In this document: positions 31,700 to 31,784 of the stretch, piece after piece | Layout: each line of letters starts with the position of its first letter | Numbering within the stretch: the stretch's first letter is position 1 | Source: an uncultured Bacteroidota bacterium | Lineage (GTDB): Bacteria > Bacteroidota > Bacteroidia > UKL13-3 | DNA: 31,784 nt | Assembly: GCA_903907885.1 (NCBI GenBank) | Contig: CAIVPY010000078.1 | Span: forward strand, 1 to 31,784 | Direction of reading: 5' to 3' | Notes under the pieces: model-generated | The model's input: only the letters and a program-made list of their open reading frames with translations | Database searches by the model: none | Told to the model about the DNA's origin: nothing | Translations under genes and position numbers: made by a program

Positions 31700-31727
31700 T
31701 TTGTTAATGTAGATTTAGTTAGGTTTG
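31700..31727 (+). promoter_or_regulatory. Candidate promoter for gltX (TTTG-N16-TAGGTTTG)
   Basis: TAGGTTTG (31720-31727) fits TAnnTTTG and lies 13 nt before the ATG; TTTG (31700-31703) is 16 nt upstream of it, slightly closer than at the best promoters here. Confidence 0.45.
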
Positions 31728-31740
31728 TGCCACTAAAATT

Positions 31741-31784
31741 ATGACACAAGACAGAAGAGTTAGGGTACGATTTGCACCTAGTCC
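31741..31784 (+). CDS. gltX: Glutamyl-tRNA synthetase, N-terminus only (runs off window)
   Basis: The last 44 bases encode MTQDRRVRVRFAPSP, the start of the class I HIGH-containing region of glutamyl-tRNA synthetase (RVRFAPSPTG is its signature opening). GltX charges tRNA-Glu; GlnRS begins its catalytic core with a related but distinct sequence, so GltX is the better call. The rest of the gene lies to the right of the window. Confidence 0.85.
   Translation, partial: MTQDRRVRVRFAPS

Noticed and set aside
31680..31702. AGCAG/CTGCT hairpin followed by a T-run upstream of gltX, resembling a terminator
   Set aside because: The stem is only 5 bp and no plus-strand gene lies within 800 nt upstream; it also overlaps the proposed gltX -33 element.

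Overview
The window looks like a chromosomal segment of an AT-rich, probably aerobic member of the Bacteroidota, most likely near Chitinophagales/Sphingobacteriia (the finer placement is inference). Signs of this are type IX secretion sorting domains of both kinds (a short 'Por'-type tail and a gliding-motility-type tail), the Bacteroidota-restricted families DUF4421 and DUF4293, a coiled-coil insertion in AsnRS, promoters of the Bacteroidota form TTTG-N19-TAnnTTTG, and almost no Shine-Dalgarno sequences. I see no tRNA, rRNA, CRISPR array, transposase or phage gene. Most of the window is housekeeping DNA with short gaps; no gene-free stretch exceeds 300 bases.

Layout. 0-5 kb: thiL diverges from two consecutive periplasmic parvulin-type PPIases (the second SurA-like), each with its own signal peptide and separated by a terminator. 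5-9.5 kb: a secreted 12-blade NHL-propeller protein lies downstream of asnS, and a near-identical 28-29 nt element sits just after the stop codon of each gene, so it flanks the NHL gene. 9.5-11.4 kb: a GNAT/hemolysin-type acyltransferase and a PlsC-type acyltransferase form a tight pair resembling the glycine/ornithine-lipid enzymes of Bacteroides. 11.4-15.9 kb: truA, a DUF4421 protein, superoxide dismutase, a small conserved protein, and a DUF4293-rluD pair. 16-21.7 kb: an envelope-flavoured run of Wzx-like flippase, dut, sugar-phosphate nucleotidyltransferase and TPR protein, followed by a short-chain dehydrogenase. 21.7-25.1 kb: a large secreted protein built of three Ig-like/lamin-tail pairs with a type B T9SS signal. 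25.1-27.2 kb: asd coupled to a small cytochrome-b5-like gene, a possible 45-residue lipoprotein, and recR.

27.2-30.8 kb: a TetR-family gene heads paaA-paaB-paaC-paaD, four subunits/maturation factors of phenylacetyl-CoA epoxidase. The TetR gene has a consensus promoter with a palindrome CTAACAAACGTTAG over the expected transcription start, a good candidate for autorepression. The reductase gene paaE and the later paa genes are not in the window. Three of the four spaces in this operon carry repeat or palindrome structures (direct repeat before paaA, 22-bp-arm palindrome before paaC, 16-bp hairpin before paaD). 30.8-31.8 kb: a SuhB-type inositol monophosphatase convergent with and overlapping paaD, then the first codons of gltX.

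I did not find a clearly new biological system. The observations most worth following are the regulator/operator and repeat structure of the paa operon, the direct repeats around the NHL gene, the 12-blade (probably double) propeller, and the candidate aminolipid acyltransferase pair.
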